This document shows, piece after piece, positions 1-12,712 of a DNA stretch of 64,000 bases; positions within the stretch are counted from its first letter, which is position 1, and each line of letters starts with the position of its first letter. The notes under the pieces are model-generated. The model was not told the DNA's origin. It saw only the letters and a list, made by a program, of their open reading frames with translations, and made no database searches. Source of the DNA: Hirudinaria manillensis (Eukaryota > Annelida > Clitellata > Hirudinida > Hirudinidae); the NCBI GenBank assembly GCA_034509925.1, contig CM067529.1, forward strand, positions 4,907,001 to 4,971,000. Reading direction: 5' to 3'. A program made the position numbers and the translations under genes.

Positions 1-382
1 ATCTACATGCATTATAAATGTTAATTCTATTTGCAAATGAGAAATTGAAATAAACATAAACCACATACAACGATTTCCCGAGTATTTAAAACTCGACAAA
101 AATTTGATAAAACCAATAATAGAAATAATTCTTCCAACTTGAAAAACTTTAGCAACATCTGTGAGCAGAAAATGTCTTCCGAGGCACGTTTGCAAAAGTA
201 GCACTTTGATTAATTTATGACGAAACTAACTGGAAGCAATGATATGCACCACGATAAAATGCAATCACCTAGATGTACGACTGCGTCAAAAATCCAGTTG
301 AAATATAAATTAGCATGAAATTGAAGCTATCTTAAACAATGCAAAGGCCACTGTATATGTGATGTAATACTGGTTTCAAATA

Positions 383-3300
383 TCATACGACTGATTCGAC
401 ATCAAGTACTTCAGCAGAACGAAGTACGAAGGCCTCTGCTGCTAGAGGAGAATAAACAGGAACAGAATCAGGATGTTGGTGGTCAATCAAGAACTTGATC
501 AAAAGTTGAAGATTTTGAGCATTGAAATCCGTTATAACTATGACTGCTCCAAAAAAATCCGATAAATGGTCTGCATGGCAAGACCCATTGAAGGCCATGA
601 GTTTGTTGTTCCCAGTTTTCAAAATTGCAAACGAACTTGTATTAATGTTTGCTAAAACGGCATTCACATAAAATCCATATAGTTCCCTATTAATACTGTC
701 CACAAAGGTATCGACCGAGTTGCCGGCGTCGATGCTAAATAGCAGAGGTTGAAAGTCTGAAGGAAATAGTTGAGTCGAATCGGAAAATGGTGCATGGTGA
801 AGACTTAGAGCTTTTGAGCTTGATTCCAAGATGCAGCTTTCAACCATCATCGTCCAGATTCTCAGAGATGCCTCGGAATCTATTTTTTCGGGCAAATTTT
901 TAGAGACTGCCCTCACCAAGAATGAAACGGCAGCTATTCTATTTGCTAGCGCATTCACGTAAAATTCATTTGTTTGAGTTTGTTGCTCGCAAGATACCAG
1001 CCAGGGGAACTTCCATAATTCTAAGGTCCTGAATATACAGTGCCTTGGCAGATCCATTTCAAGGCATCCGACTGGTCTGACATCATAAGTGGACAGATAA
1101 TCTTCTCCTTCTACTCTTGCTGATTTAATCCTATCCACTTTGATGTGTCTATCCAGGACATCGGGAATGATTTTGGACCACCTCATCCTCTGGCAGGCAA
1201 ATTTGTTTTTATGTTTGAAACTCAGTTCCAACATCTTAGGAATGGCAGAGCCACCGATGGTTATTAAAATAGCATAAGTGCCCTCATTACTCCATAGGAA
1301 ATTGAACATTTTCACTACCAAAAGAACAACCATCATATACATGACCAAGACGAACATTTTCTTGGAAAAACTTCTCAGACAACTTGACCATCCGTATTTT
1401 AGATCATTACAAACTCCGTAATATAATTCTTTGGAAACGTATTCTGTTCCATCTCCATCAATGAATTTGACAGCCCCAAGACTGTGGGCTTTCAAAAGAT
1501 GAACACTCGAATCCTCGATCCCGTCCTCGTCCACAGCGGATAGTCTTGGAGAATTTTCATCAATTAGTTTCAAAATAAAGCGATGCTGGTAGTTTATGTG
1601 GGAAAGAAAGTCGTTTGCATAGAAAAATAAAGAAACAAGAAAACACAGCCACGGAAATAAAGTTGAAGGATAAATGAGACAAGATAGAATAACAAAAAAA
1701 GTCACCTTTAAGCAGAATTCTACGATTAAAAAAACTATAGTGCAATAGCCGAAGAGAAGGAGGCTAAACACGAGCCATATGAAACAGGAAGCAAGAGCTT
1801 TGAAACATTTCGCTGGACAGCTTTCTTTTTTTCTTTCTACTGCAATTTCTCGAGATTTATAGAAAGTCCGGGGATACAAACTCGCGCAAACATTGACGAT
1901 TGGAATAAATGCTCCCAACGTTTCTATCCCAGCTTTGAGCAGCCTCTTCAATTTTGTTGATTTCCATGGCAACTGAAAGAAATGACTTAGAGCATCATCA
2001 TGACTTCCATAAGCAAGTTCCTTCAGTATTGATTTATAATTGTTGTTGAATTGTTTTCGTATGCTTTTGACGTAGTTAGTCGGTTTCTTGGAGCTGCTTT
2101 TTAAAATATATCTTTCAATGGGAGTGTCATTCCGAGATAATAAAAGGAGCGTATAAAAGAATGCAACCAACGAAAATAAAATCCACACGCCGAGTGCAAA
2201 ATTGTCTGGCAGAATGGCATTCAATCCCAAAATACTAAAATGAAGTTTGGCAGGATGAATGTCGGGAGAAGAACTAGTATGATCAATGATTTCCCTGTAG
2301 AAGGATAACCTAGGAAAGTAGAATATGACAGCCAAATGCAATGCCCAAGGATACACTAAGAGAACTCCCATGGCCTTGAGCAAGAAAAACCAACATTTTC
2401 TGAGCTTTGAATTTGGCAGACAAATGGATGGTTGGTACGGCCACGAACCCCACCAATGAATGCAACAACGACCTTCTCCATAACAATGGAATAACAAGCG
2501 GAGCAACGACCTCGGTAGGGAAAAGGGCGTCGAATCATTGAGATTGACGAGCTGCCTGTAGGAGATTCTGATGACGTAGCTGCATTGTCCTGTTATTCCA
2601 TGCTTTAATGAGGCCCTAAAAAATTTTGTGCTCTTTTCAAAAACAAGAAAATGCTTTAGTCGGATGACTAGAATTGGACTGTAAAGCGTCATTATAAGGG
2701 CCATAGAGAAACTGAAAATATTGATTATTAAGAAATCTCCTTTGTCGTGAACGACGAATTGACAGTTACCCTCTTCGTTTTCAATTTCTGAAATTGAACA
2801 ACATCGATGGACAAGAGAAGAAACATTCACATCCGTGTTGATGAACTGATAATGACACAAATAAGTTCCTACTAAATTGGAGTCGTTATCTGAAGGACCT
2901 TTCAGAACGATATCTTTTGCGATTGTTGTCCTTATGGCCATGAGGCGGCAGTTGGAAGTAAGCATTATAAAGCATCTTGGAGGTTTCTCAACCACAGACA
3001 TTCTTAGAACGGGTACTTTGAAATCTAAGAGATACAGGGACAACACGTCTGCGTCCGACGGTAGTTCTAACAATCTCTTACCGATTCTTCTACTTGTCCA
3101 AACCCACCTTGAAGCTTTGTAACTCGATTTCATGTAGGGATAAGTTTCCAATGCAGGGGAGGAATGATTCGGAAAATGGACGTGGAAATGTATAAGTTTG
3201 ATTTCTTTGTCCTCAACGTGTTTGTGAAACATTTCTCTGATGGAGTTCTCTTTATCGATCTGCAAGTGACACTTCTCGTTGCATTCGATTCTGTAATCAA

Positions 3301-3418
3301 AATCCAAGTCACGATGTTCTTCGCCGTCTCTCTGCCAGCTTTCTTGTTCACCCAACTTGAATCCCTCAGAGACGATCGCGTGTCCAAAAAGAAGAAGTTG
3401 TACAAGATGGAGAATCAT
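383..3418 (-). CDS. Intronless multi-pass membrane protein, family not recognised
   Basis: One uninterrupted frame of 1011 residues. The start Met is followed by a hydrophobic stretch (residues 1-18) that looks like a signal peptide, then an ectodomain-like region of about 200 residues containing several cysteines and N-x-S/T sites. Strongly hydrophobic segments follow at roughly 230-254, 343-367, 408-428, 543-566, 568-600, 686-707 and 713-730, so it is probably a polytopic surface protein. The last 250 residues are mostly soluble. I considered DC-STAMP-domain proteins (DCST1/2), but the expected motifs are not visible and I do not assign that family. The lack of introns is unusual here, because most neighbours have 8-19 exons; a retrogene or an ancestrally intronless family are both possible. 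An in-frame stop lies 11 codons upstream of the chosen Met, which supports this start. No function is claimed. Confidence 0.75.
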   Translation of the reverse strand: MILHLVQLLLFGHAIVSEGFKLGEQESWQRDGEEHRDLDFDYRIECNEKCHLQIDKENSIREMFHKHVEDKEIKLIHFHVHFPNHSSPALETYPYMKSSYKASRWVWTSRRIGKRLLELPSDADVLSLYLLDFKVPVLRMSVVEKPPRCFIMLTSNCRLMAIRTTIAKDIVLKGPSDNDSNLVGTYLCHYQFINTDVNVSSLVHRCCSISEIENEEGNCQFVVHDKGDFLIINIFSFSMALIMTLYSPILVIRLKHFLVFEKSTKFFRASLKHGITGQCSYVIRISYRQLVNLNDSTPFSLPRSLLRLLFHCYGEGRCCIHWWGSWPYQPSICLPNSKLRKCWFFLLKAMGVLLVYPWALHLAVIFYFPRLSFYREIIDHTSSSPDIHPAKLHFSILGLNAILPDNFALGVWILFSLVAFFYTLLLLSRNDTPIERYILKSSSKKPTNYVKSIRKQFNNNYKSILKELAYGSHDDALSHFFQLPWKSTKLKRLLKAGIETLGAFIPIVNVCASLYPRTFYKSREIAVERKKESCPAKCFKALASCFIWLVFSLLLFGYCTIVFLIVEFCLKVTFFVILSCLIYPSTLFPWLCFLVSLFFYANDFLSHINYQHRFILKLIDENSPRLSAVDEDGIEDSSVHLLKAHSLGAVKFIDGDGTEYVSKELYYGVCNDLKYGWSSCLRSFSKKMFVLVMYMMVVLLVVKMFNFLWSNEGTYAILITIGGSAIPKMLELSFKHKNKFACQRMRWSKIIPDVLDRHIKVDRIKSARVEGEDYLSTYDVRPVGCLEMDLPRHCIFRTLELWKFPWLVSCEQQTQTNEFYVNALANRIAAVSFLVRAVSKNLPEKIDSEASLRIWTMMVESCILESSSKALSLHHAPFSDSTQLFPSDFQPLLFSIDAGNSVDTFVDSINRELYGFYVNAVLANINTSSFAILKTGNNKLMAFNGSCHADHLSDFFGAVIVITDFNAQNLQLLIKFLIDHQHPDSVPVYSPLAAEAFVLRSAEVLDVESVV

Positions 3419-6270
3419 TTGGAAACAAGAAGCAGACCAAGTTGTGAGTCAAGCCATGTATGGCAATGGTTCATTCTTCCTTCTTTCGTCCTGGACAGAA
3501 TTAACGTAAAAATGTCGTTTTTAATTAATTGTGTTAATAAAAGTTATTTTGACAGTTTTTAACAAATACACTTTAAAGCGATATTCGATTGTCAAAGTAA
3601 GCGTTAGAAGTGTTCGGTTGATTTTGAAAGCTATGTAATGTCAAAGTAACATGTAATAAAATAAAAAGCTTCTATAGAATCTTTTATTCAGTTTTCTCGA
3701 GCATTATTTGGGACCAGATGTTGGAATCTGAACATTCTTCTTCAGGTCTGAATGTGGCACGAAGGAAATGAAGAAGCAGAGACAGGGAGATGATTAATGG
3801 ATCGTGAGCCAACAATGCCTTTGATTGCTAGTCGCTTTGACCCTCTTCTTTTCTCAATCTCCCCCAAAACAGCAAATGATGCCTTATAACTTAAAATTTG
3901 CAACAACTTATGCTTGCAATTTGCCATGAGATTAGTAAAAAACTATAGCGATAATTCTGGAAATATTAGAAAAAAAACGAGTAATTAAGTTACGATTAAC
4001 AAAAAATAGAACATTCGTAAAATGTCTACGAGCATGAATTAGGAATGAAAACGACACCGCATCTCATCTTTATCTTGGTCATCTTACAACGGGCTAGCTG
4101 AAGGATACGACAGATGGCGAACAATGGCTCTTTGTTCTCGCAGAGATTGACAAAACTCGAAGGCTGAGACTCCGCCACACGCCACCTTTAAAACATCGCC
4201 GGGACTGCCAAATCAACATCACAAATAACCGTCATTACTGAGTAACAAGGAAGGAAATGGCAATCCATTCGATTTCCTATTGACGACCTAATGTCGCTTA
4301 ATGATTCCTCAAATCGTACCTAAAATCTGCAAAACATCTTCAATGGCAAGAAATAATTTTCATTTTATTCTGCAGTCATGTAAAATCAACAGAATTTACA
4401 TTCCAATGATTTACTATTGAAGATTAAAATGTTTTAAGTCATAAGGAAGCAGGAATTGATTGCGTGATTGCCGACACTATTTCGCTATCATAGAATCCTC
4501 TCGAATCGTACAAGTATAAACAAATAAACATACCGAATTTCATCGAGCACATCACAATTCTGAACTGTGGAGTCACCGATTCTACTTCCATGGAAGACGG
4601 CTATTTGTAGCAGCATCTCCCAGGCATGCAGTCACTGAGATCATTATCACCATCACCATCGCCATCATCATCGCAATAGTTCCCTTTCCCTCATCATCAT
4701 CTCTTCGTGATCGAATTTATTTTTGAGCACAAATCCCATGGGTGAGCACAAATATTCCTGTCAAATATCTTCAATCGAAAGCATGGCAAACATCCGAAAC
4801 GCTCAGACGGTGGCCGACAATCACGATGAACCCATCTCCAAGTTCACTGTATTAAATATTGTTATATAATGTTGCATATCATTATGTGTGTAATTTCAAT
4901 AAAGTAATCATTAATAAGGGGAATGTCTAACAAATCGAGTAAAAATAATTTCAATTGTTGAGACGTACGGTGGATCTAATATTTGTTGCTCTGACAGGCA
5001 GGATCTACTACTGTATGTTAACATGTTTTTTGACTTGTGTGTTTCAATTCGTTTGCATTCATTTATGTTCGAATGCGATGAAATGCAATAGTGACGCATT
5101 CGACAATTTTTTTGGTTTGATTCGATAATTTAGAAAATGTTACGTTTGATTTTCAAATAGGGAAATGAAAGAAATGATTGGAATGCTCTGCGAATTACAA
5201 AGTGCGAAACAAGCAAATTGGACAAAATGTTCCAAACTTTGTCTGTGATAATATTTACAGAATTTGAATATTATGAAATCCAAAATTCCCCCAAACAATT
5301 TTAAACATACATTTTAATAGAGTTTACCGACCCCTGTTTTAGTAAATTCCATTCTCGAATCATACAAAAACTGCTCAGGCTTCTTTAATTAATCAAATTA
5401 TTATAAAATTCAGACTTCGCAATTGTTCCCCTCTCGAAATGTTAATGAATTGCTTTTCGAATTTAATTATTTATAATTATAATAAGAAATTTTAGATTCT
5501 TTAATTTTTCTCAAGCAAGCAAATTTATTTCAAAAATCCAAATCAAAGAAAGGCAGCCCGAAGGGATGTTCTCCGGGTCATAGGCCGTTTGTAGTAATTA
5601 ACTTTATAAAGTAGTCTCAGTTTGTAATCAGCGATGGATCTGTTTGAGGCAGGAGGGGTCCCATGATCCTCTCGTGATTCCTAAAGAATCAAATTTTTTT
5701 AAAAGCTTGGCGATCAGGAAAGACAAATTCAACCCTTAGATTGAACATTTTCATACATTTTCCTCGTTCCTAGTCCCTCCCGTTGGGTTAAACTTTATTC
5801 CCTCTTCCAAATTCCGACCCCGCCAAAGCGTTCAAGATTCGCCACTAGTAGTTACATTCCTAGTTATCAGACATTTCAACAAAATTTGGAATAATAGAAA
5901 AAATGTTATTATATATAAATATTTGTAGATAAACTTTATTAGTTAAAATTAATTAATAAGTACGATTGGTTTAATATTCATATTATTTTATTCTATAAGC
6001 TATTGATATCCAAATGTTGAGATTATTTAAGTGAAATTATCATCATGATTCTAAAGATCCATTGTAACAGTAAATAGCTTGTCAAAGATTCACTTTACGT
6101 TATTTTGTAAACGATGCCATTGACAACAGTTTCAAAACAGGGAATGGTGTCGTTCACAGAAGGACCGAGGAGCGGGGGCGATGATTGTTATCTTTAACTT
6201 ACAGATGGAAACTGATTTCATTTAAAAATTCGTTTCTATATTAATATTTTTGGTTTGTCGATCTTGAGCT
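3419..6270. other. Intergenic region, no gene seen
   Basis: About 2.9 kb between the divergent membrane-protein gene and the first anoctamin. Open frames here are short and lack splice context or family similarity. There is a small CAT/ATC-rich patch near 4640-4680. From about 6040 onward the sequence aligns by eye with 13420-13672, the region upstream of the second anoctamin, so this end belongs to the duplicated segment and probably includes the 5' UTR or promoter of the first anoctamin. Confidence 0.6.
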
Positions 6271-9200
6271 ATGGCATTACTGCAATGGAAAGTTGTCATG
6301 GATCCTCTTGTAAAGGTTCGGTCAAGAACAAATTTTTTTTATTCGAATTAGAGCTAAGAGAGGCAAGCATTTAGTTGATGTTTATTTAATTTTGAAATAA
6401 GCAATAATCTAAAAAGTATTTAGTAGTATAATAAGCCGTATTAATGTTAATGGTTAATAATAGTTAATGCAGCAGCGGAGACTCATTGATAATTAAATAA
6501 CATTTTAAATTTTCAATGCCCACAGATTTAGATATATCTGCTAGCGTGCGGGGGAAGGGGGAAATCGACTTCTCACCAATGATGTAGAAAGTCGAATTTT
6601 GTATGCTATTTATAGCTGGGGCAGGCAGACTTAATAGTTAAATTGTATATTCACGTAACTTGCCAGGGTCTGAACCCCACCCATCAAAGTTGATGGAGTG
6701 ATGGGATGAGTGGATGATATTATTGCAAAATAAAAAATGTAATACTTAATATAAAAAAAAACAGTGAAAGAGAGCCCCTTTCAATTTAATTTCAGTCAGG
6801 AAGATTTCTAGAAAGCCCTCAAACAGATTTTGTTCTAGTTTATAAAATCAATGATAATGAGTTTGGAAAACTATACAGAGATAAATTTTTTGCCTGGGTT
6901 CGGAAGCTAGAAATTAAAATGAAAGAAACCCAAATGGATGACAAAATGATTGTTGAGTTGCAAGTGCCTCTGTATCTCTTGTGTTTTGAGGGAAGCAGAG
7001 ATGGGCTTAAAGTCATTACAAAAGTACAACAAATTATTTAAATTGGAGTTGGAGATGACATTTAATTTATCATTTATTATTATTATTTGTTTAGTATTCA
7101 AGTAATTACAAAGAGATCCTAGCAGACGATTGTTGTTATTGGTGGAGATGCTTTGAAAGTGAAAGTTTTAGTAAGCTTCAATTTATTATTAGAAAAATAT
7201 CTCTATAAAATTATTTCATAACTTGATTGATAAATTCTTAAATAACTTTTTTTTTCAGTGGACAGGCTTTCTGTGTCACTGGAGCCACACAGCATTCAAA
7301 CTCTGGACTTTCAAAGTCCCTATTTATTCAGATCATCGACTCGATCTTTAATAGTAATTTATTTTTTATTATCCTTAATTATTTTCGATTAATTGTCAAA
7401 GTTTAAAATAATAGTCAAATAACTAGACACATGAAAAAAATGGAGAAGATTTTATAGTATTGTTTGAATTCTCTTTGCAGACTTATTACATCCTGAATTC
7501 CAATGATTTGGTTGATGATCAAGGGAGCATTGACGACTTGAATATCAATGAAGGTAAAAATCATTAATAAACTAGATCCTAGTTATGTTCACCCCTATAA
7601 AACACATTCTTTCATTGAGTCTCTTAGCATAAGTGTGTTATACTTGGATATCTTTCCAAGATATTTACTAATGTGTTGACATCTTAAGCATAGTTTCGAA
7701 AATGGGAAATCATTTCAATGTTTCAAAAGCTTCAACACACAAAGCAATAATCAAATTCAAATCAAATAAATGCAGATATTTTCTATTATGTTTCATGATT
7801 ACTTTACATGTATGTACTGGTTTGCCAATGAAATTTATGGTGAGTATCAAAATACATCTCAAAGGTTTACTAGCAACTAATGTGCTGCAGGAAGATGTCC
7901 ATGAAGATATTTTACTGGAGGCACATACACCACGGTTATAGTCTATAACATAACTTATAGATATGCTGTAAATAGTAATAAAGGTCTTATCCAATTTTTT
8001 TTTTCATCATCTCTAATGAATTCATTTAGTACTAGCTCTTCTACTTCTTGGTGATGAGTCCGACTTTTGCAAAATTACTTCAAGAGAATGTGATAGCAGC
8101 AAAAATAATATGGGTTTTTAAAGAAATTTTGAGACAAAACTTTTGACTAATGGTTTTGCACTTTTATAGACCTCAACATTTCCATGCATTTAAACTGAGG
8201 CTATCTCATGATACACCAGTGTATCCAAGAAATGATATCCTTGATTTACTAAGCATCACCAAGTTAGGTGACCTGCTGTACTAGAGGTGGATAGGAACGA
8301 ATATTACACCATTAATTTCAAAATATTTACTTGGTAGTGAGGAATATTACATCACTAATTTCAAAATATTTACTTGTAGTGATATTGCTTTACATGGTGT
8401 CAAACTGAACTTTGATTCCAGGAAGTCCAGTTTGATGTAAAACTTTCTATACTTCCTAAGCTTTTGATGCCCTAATTTAATATTTAAAGGTATTATGCCA
8501 TCTGTGAGCAGCTTTTGATTTGAACAAAGCCTTGTTTTTGGAATGCAAATCTGAGATGTGAGAGCAATCAACTAAATTCTTATTGGCGTACTGGTACATA
8601 CATCTGTATTAGCATTAATTTAACGGAGCAGATAATCTTACATTCTTAAGGTCTGAACTTCATGTTGAATAAAAAGTACATATCAGATGCCTTTCCAATG
8701 CACGAGATAGAAGTGGATGAGCATGATGCAGCAAAAGAAACAGAAGTGGCTCGATTATCGCAAGAGAGTAGGTCCAGAAAGCACTTTTATAGAGCGTGGA
8801 TGAAAGTATTCAGGTATAATTTTAATTTTTAGAAATATAGAATTGTTTGTTATAAAAATTGGAATTATTATTTAATATAAAATTATTTCTTACTTAAATT
8901 CAAAAATTAAGCTTGAATTTTTGAAATGTATGATAACTATCTCTCATAATATCAGGTTTCAACCAGTTCATAGTATAAGAGATTATTTTGGGCCACGCAT
9001 TGCTTTATATTTTGCATGGTGTGACATTTTGACCTTGTCATTGTGGATCCCTATGATTGTAGGAATCGTTACATTCGTGTATGGCCTCAAAGGAGAGTGA
9101 GTTTAATTGGTGTCCTCAGCTCATTGAGTTTCTTAATCGTTGTGTTACCAGCCAATTGATAGTTTGCAACGAATGATGTGATATTTGAGCCAAAAATATA

Positions 9201-12200
9201 AAAATAAATGAATTTGCTCGAGTAAAAAGAGAAATTTATTTTATTTAAATACCACTGTTTGCATAGTTTTCTGCCTCATTTTTTTAAAGTCTAGTTATGT
9301 CATATGGCATGCTAAAAAAAAGGTTAAGAACTTCTATTAAAACTGCTTATTTTCTTGATTTACAAAGATATTATAGACAAATATGTTGTAGACAAGCATA
9401 TAACTTATACATATTGCATACATATTTTATATATTTGAAGTTACTCTGAGACAAATGAAGCAAACCAAACAAACAGGTTTGGTGACCTTATATATGTTTA
9501 TTCATTTTGGCTAATTCCAACAATATGTATCTCAAGCTTATTTGTAAAATGTAAAACATATGATAATGAATCAAATATATTTTAAAATTTGCCGCATTAT
9601 TTTTTTTATCAAGTTTCTACTTGTTCAACACTCACCATGATGTCTTATTCTGCTTTTAAGCAAGAGTTAAATTCATTTAAATAATCTTAATGTAAACCTA
9701 ACTGAGGGCTATGAGAATCTTCGTATGAATGTGGTATGAAAGACAAATGAAATATTCAATGAAATAGCAGTTTAATAAATGTATTTTTATTCAGGGGCCA
9801 TGCAAATCTAGAATCTATCATAAGCCCTTTCAATGTGTCTTTCGATAATAATCTGATGCCTATTTATGCTGTTGTTGTGACTCTCTGGGGTGAGGGATAG
9901 GTTTCTTTAATAAGTTTCCATTAAATAAAAATAATTGTTAAAATTATATCTTTATTCCAGGAACCATCTTTCTAGAACTGTGGAAACGAGAAAATGCCAA
10001 ACTTGCTTATTTGTGGGATGTGAAATCTTTTGATGATAAAGAACCAGACAGACCTCAATATGTTATCAAAGTAAGCAACTGATTTTCTTTGGTTAAATTT
10101 TGTTGCAATGGAAAACATTACTATAAAATATTTATGCAAAACAGAGTTGGAACATTATTGTGATGCCGTTCTGGGTGAGGTGCTTCATCTCTACTGGTAT
10201 CAGTCTCTTTATGGTTATTCATGCTCAATTCTTGGAATATGCCCTTATATATATTTTTAATAAAAAAAGACTTTTTGATGAAGGTTGGTCTTGTCCTGGT
10301 GATAACCTTGGCTCTAATCGTTTATAGGGTGATCACAACAGTCGATCTCTGCTCTCAAATGTCCCCAATTAAATGTTTAATAATATCTGAGATAATTCCT
10401 TTACTCCTCAACTCGGTGGCTATTATCATACTTGGGAAGGTAGAACCTTTCATAACCAAGAATTTACATCTTTTGATTTTAGGAAGCATACTCAATTGTG
10501 ATTAATGCATTCAATTGGTTGAGCAGGCACAATAGTTATTTTAGGTGTATATAAATATTTGCTGTTTAAAAATATATGAATTGGATTTTATTTTTCAATC
10601 TCTGTAGGTTTATCGAAAGGTGGCTTACAAGTTGACTGAATGGGGTACAACTTTGTATTTATGTAATTTTATGACTGAAAAGTACTGAAAGTATTTTAAA
10701 TATTTTAAAAGAAAATTACAGATGCCTGACAGAATTTAATGATGCCCTAATTTTCAAATTATTTGCCTTTGAGTTTACCAACTCTTACACGGCTTGCTTC
10801 TACATTGCATTCTTCAGAGTTTGTCTTTGTGTTTTTTTTAATATTGAACTTAGAAACAAAGCTGTTATTTATATAAATATTTTCCAGAGATCCTACGATC
10901 AAGGAATTTTTGGTCTCGGTAAAGAATATAATGATGTTTGTGATGAGCATGTTGAATCATGCATGCCAATGCTTTCACTACAGATTTTTTTATTAATGGT
11001 CATCACACCACTTCCAAAAATTCTTTTAGAATTTTTTCTACCGTTAGCTCTCGTTTCACTTATAGTTTTAAAGCAAAAGCTTACAGAAGATCATCTGATC
11101 ATTTAATGTTCTTTCCACTAGAATTTTCAAAAAACGTTACTTTAACAAGAGCAAGGTGGCAGATGAGGAAATGGTAAAAGTTTTATCCCATGTTGAAATT
11201 GAATACTTGAAGGAGCCTCTTGCTGATTTCACTATGTCTGAATACACTGAGAAAGTGGTATTGTATGGATACTTAATGGTAAATCTCTATTGACTAAGTC
11301 TTCACTCTTCATCAGCATTGTAATTTTGTTCTCTGCAGTTATTTGCAGCATCATTTCCATTGGCACCACTAATAGCCATGTTGACTCTGATCATAGACGT
11401 AAGGATCGATGCCCATCGTCTTCTGTTTATCAGCAGGAGGCCAGTTCCATTTGTTGCAGAAAACATAGGTTGATATTATTATAACATTTTATTAAAACCC
11501 CTTTTATGTAATTAAATAAGTAACCGCAGACATTCTCATTAATGTTTAGCTATTCTTTTTATGTTCTTTTAAGTGTGCATTGCAATATGGTAATCCTGAA
11601 GAAAGTTCAGACAATCCAGAATATCGAATACTCCTGGCATCTTTAAAAATACTTGACTCTAATATTTATTGACCTCAACTGCAAAACAGTTATATGAACT
11701 TGCATTTAGAACCACTTTTTTATCTACCATATACACAAACTCCTGTTCTCAACCCTAACCCATATTCTTTCCCATATCCTTTTTGAAAACTCAATAACAG
11801 CAATAATATCTATAATTGAAACAACCATAATAATATTTAGATGCATCATTTGCTTTGATTGATCAAAAGCCTTAATTGAATTAATAAAGTTAAAGAGTTT
11901 AGTACATTTTGGTAAAAAGATTTTCATCAATCCTAAGACTTAACATGCTGTGGCCTATAAAACCATTTTAATTCTAGACTGAGGTTGTGTTTCCCCTGAA
12001 AAAAAGATCTTGCAGTTTTGTCTATTTGTTATTAATAACTTAATTAAATGAATTAAATTATAAATTTAAATATTTTTAGGAATGTGGTATGATATATTAA
12101 ACTTTATAAATGTTGTTGGTGTGGTTGTCAATGCATGTCTCATTGCATTCACTTCTCAGTGGGGTGAGAAGCTGTCATCCACGGACAAATTGGTATTTGT

Positions 12201-12664
12201 TCTCATTTTTGAGGTTATTGATCCATTAAATCGTCTAATTTGTGACATTTAATCTTATTTTGACGTTGTTGCAGAATGTTGTGTTTGGCCTCAAGTACCT
12301 GATTGCAATCATTATCCCAGATGTTCCCAGAAATGTAAAACGGGCCAAGAGACTGGTGATTTCAAGATTTTTATTTATTATGCATTATATTTTGGACATC
12401 AAACCATGCATTACAAAATCAGTTTTCATAAACTTTTAAAGGGATATATTTGTCCCTTCCATATTGTCCTTTTCAAACTTTTGATATTGTTCGAGTTTCT
12501 AATGATTAATTTTCATTATTCTTTTGCGAATTATTGAATAAATCTATGGTTTCCTTGCTTTTCTAATATCCATTGCATTTTATTTTTAGGATCTCTTCAA
12601 ATCTGGAAAGGTGGTTTCTAAGCTCACTGTTGGCAGGAAGAGAAGGATTTCAAAATACTATTAA
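6271..12664 (+). CDS. Anoctamin (TMEM16) family protein, tandem copy A
   Basis: Polytopic membrane protein of the TMEM16 family (Ca2+-activated Cl- channels or lipid scramblases). Nineteen exons give 708 residues in frame: 6271-6315, 6796-7023, 7095-7170, 7259-7353, 7481-7553, 8651-8813, 8956-9096, 9795-9889, 9961-10070, 10145-10213, 10284-10439, 10608-10654, 10722-10818, 10888-11042, 11122-11278, 11339-11468, 12080-12213, 12275-12355, 12590-12664. Family landmarks: DFVLVYK of the N-terminal dimerisation domain, RDYFGPRIALYFAW before TM1, FLELWKRENAKLAYLWD after TM2, SEYTE in TM7, FPLAPL then DVRIDA in TM8, and IPDVPRN near the C-terminus. The acidic pairs in SEYTE and DVRID match Ca2+ ligand positions known from ANO1. 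The protein is shorter than ANO1 (about 960 residues), with a very short first extracellular loop. Exon 1 was placed because the same 45-nt exon precedes copy B. Channel versus scramblase activity cannot be told. Confidence 0.9.
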
Positions 12665-12712
12665 TTGAAAATAAGACAGAAACGATAATATTTAAAATTT
12701 TTAGAGCTGCTA

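Noticed and set aside
383..3418. DC-STAMP-domain (DCST) identity for the large membrane protein
   Set aside because: Size and topology are compatible, but the diagnostic motifs were not seen.
3164..3562. 132-residue plus-strand frame
   Set aside because: Antisense shadow of the N-terminal part of the 1011-residue membrane-protein gene.
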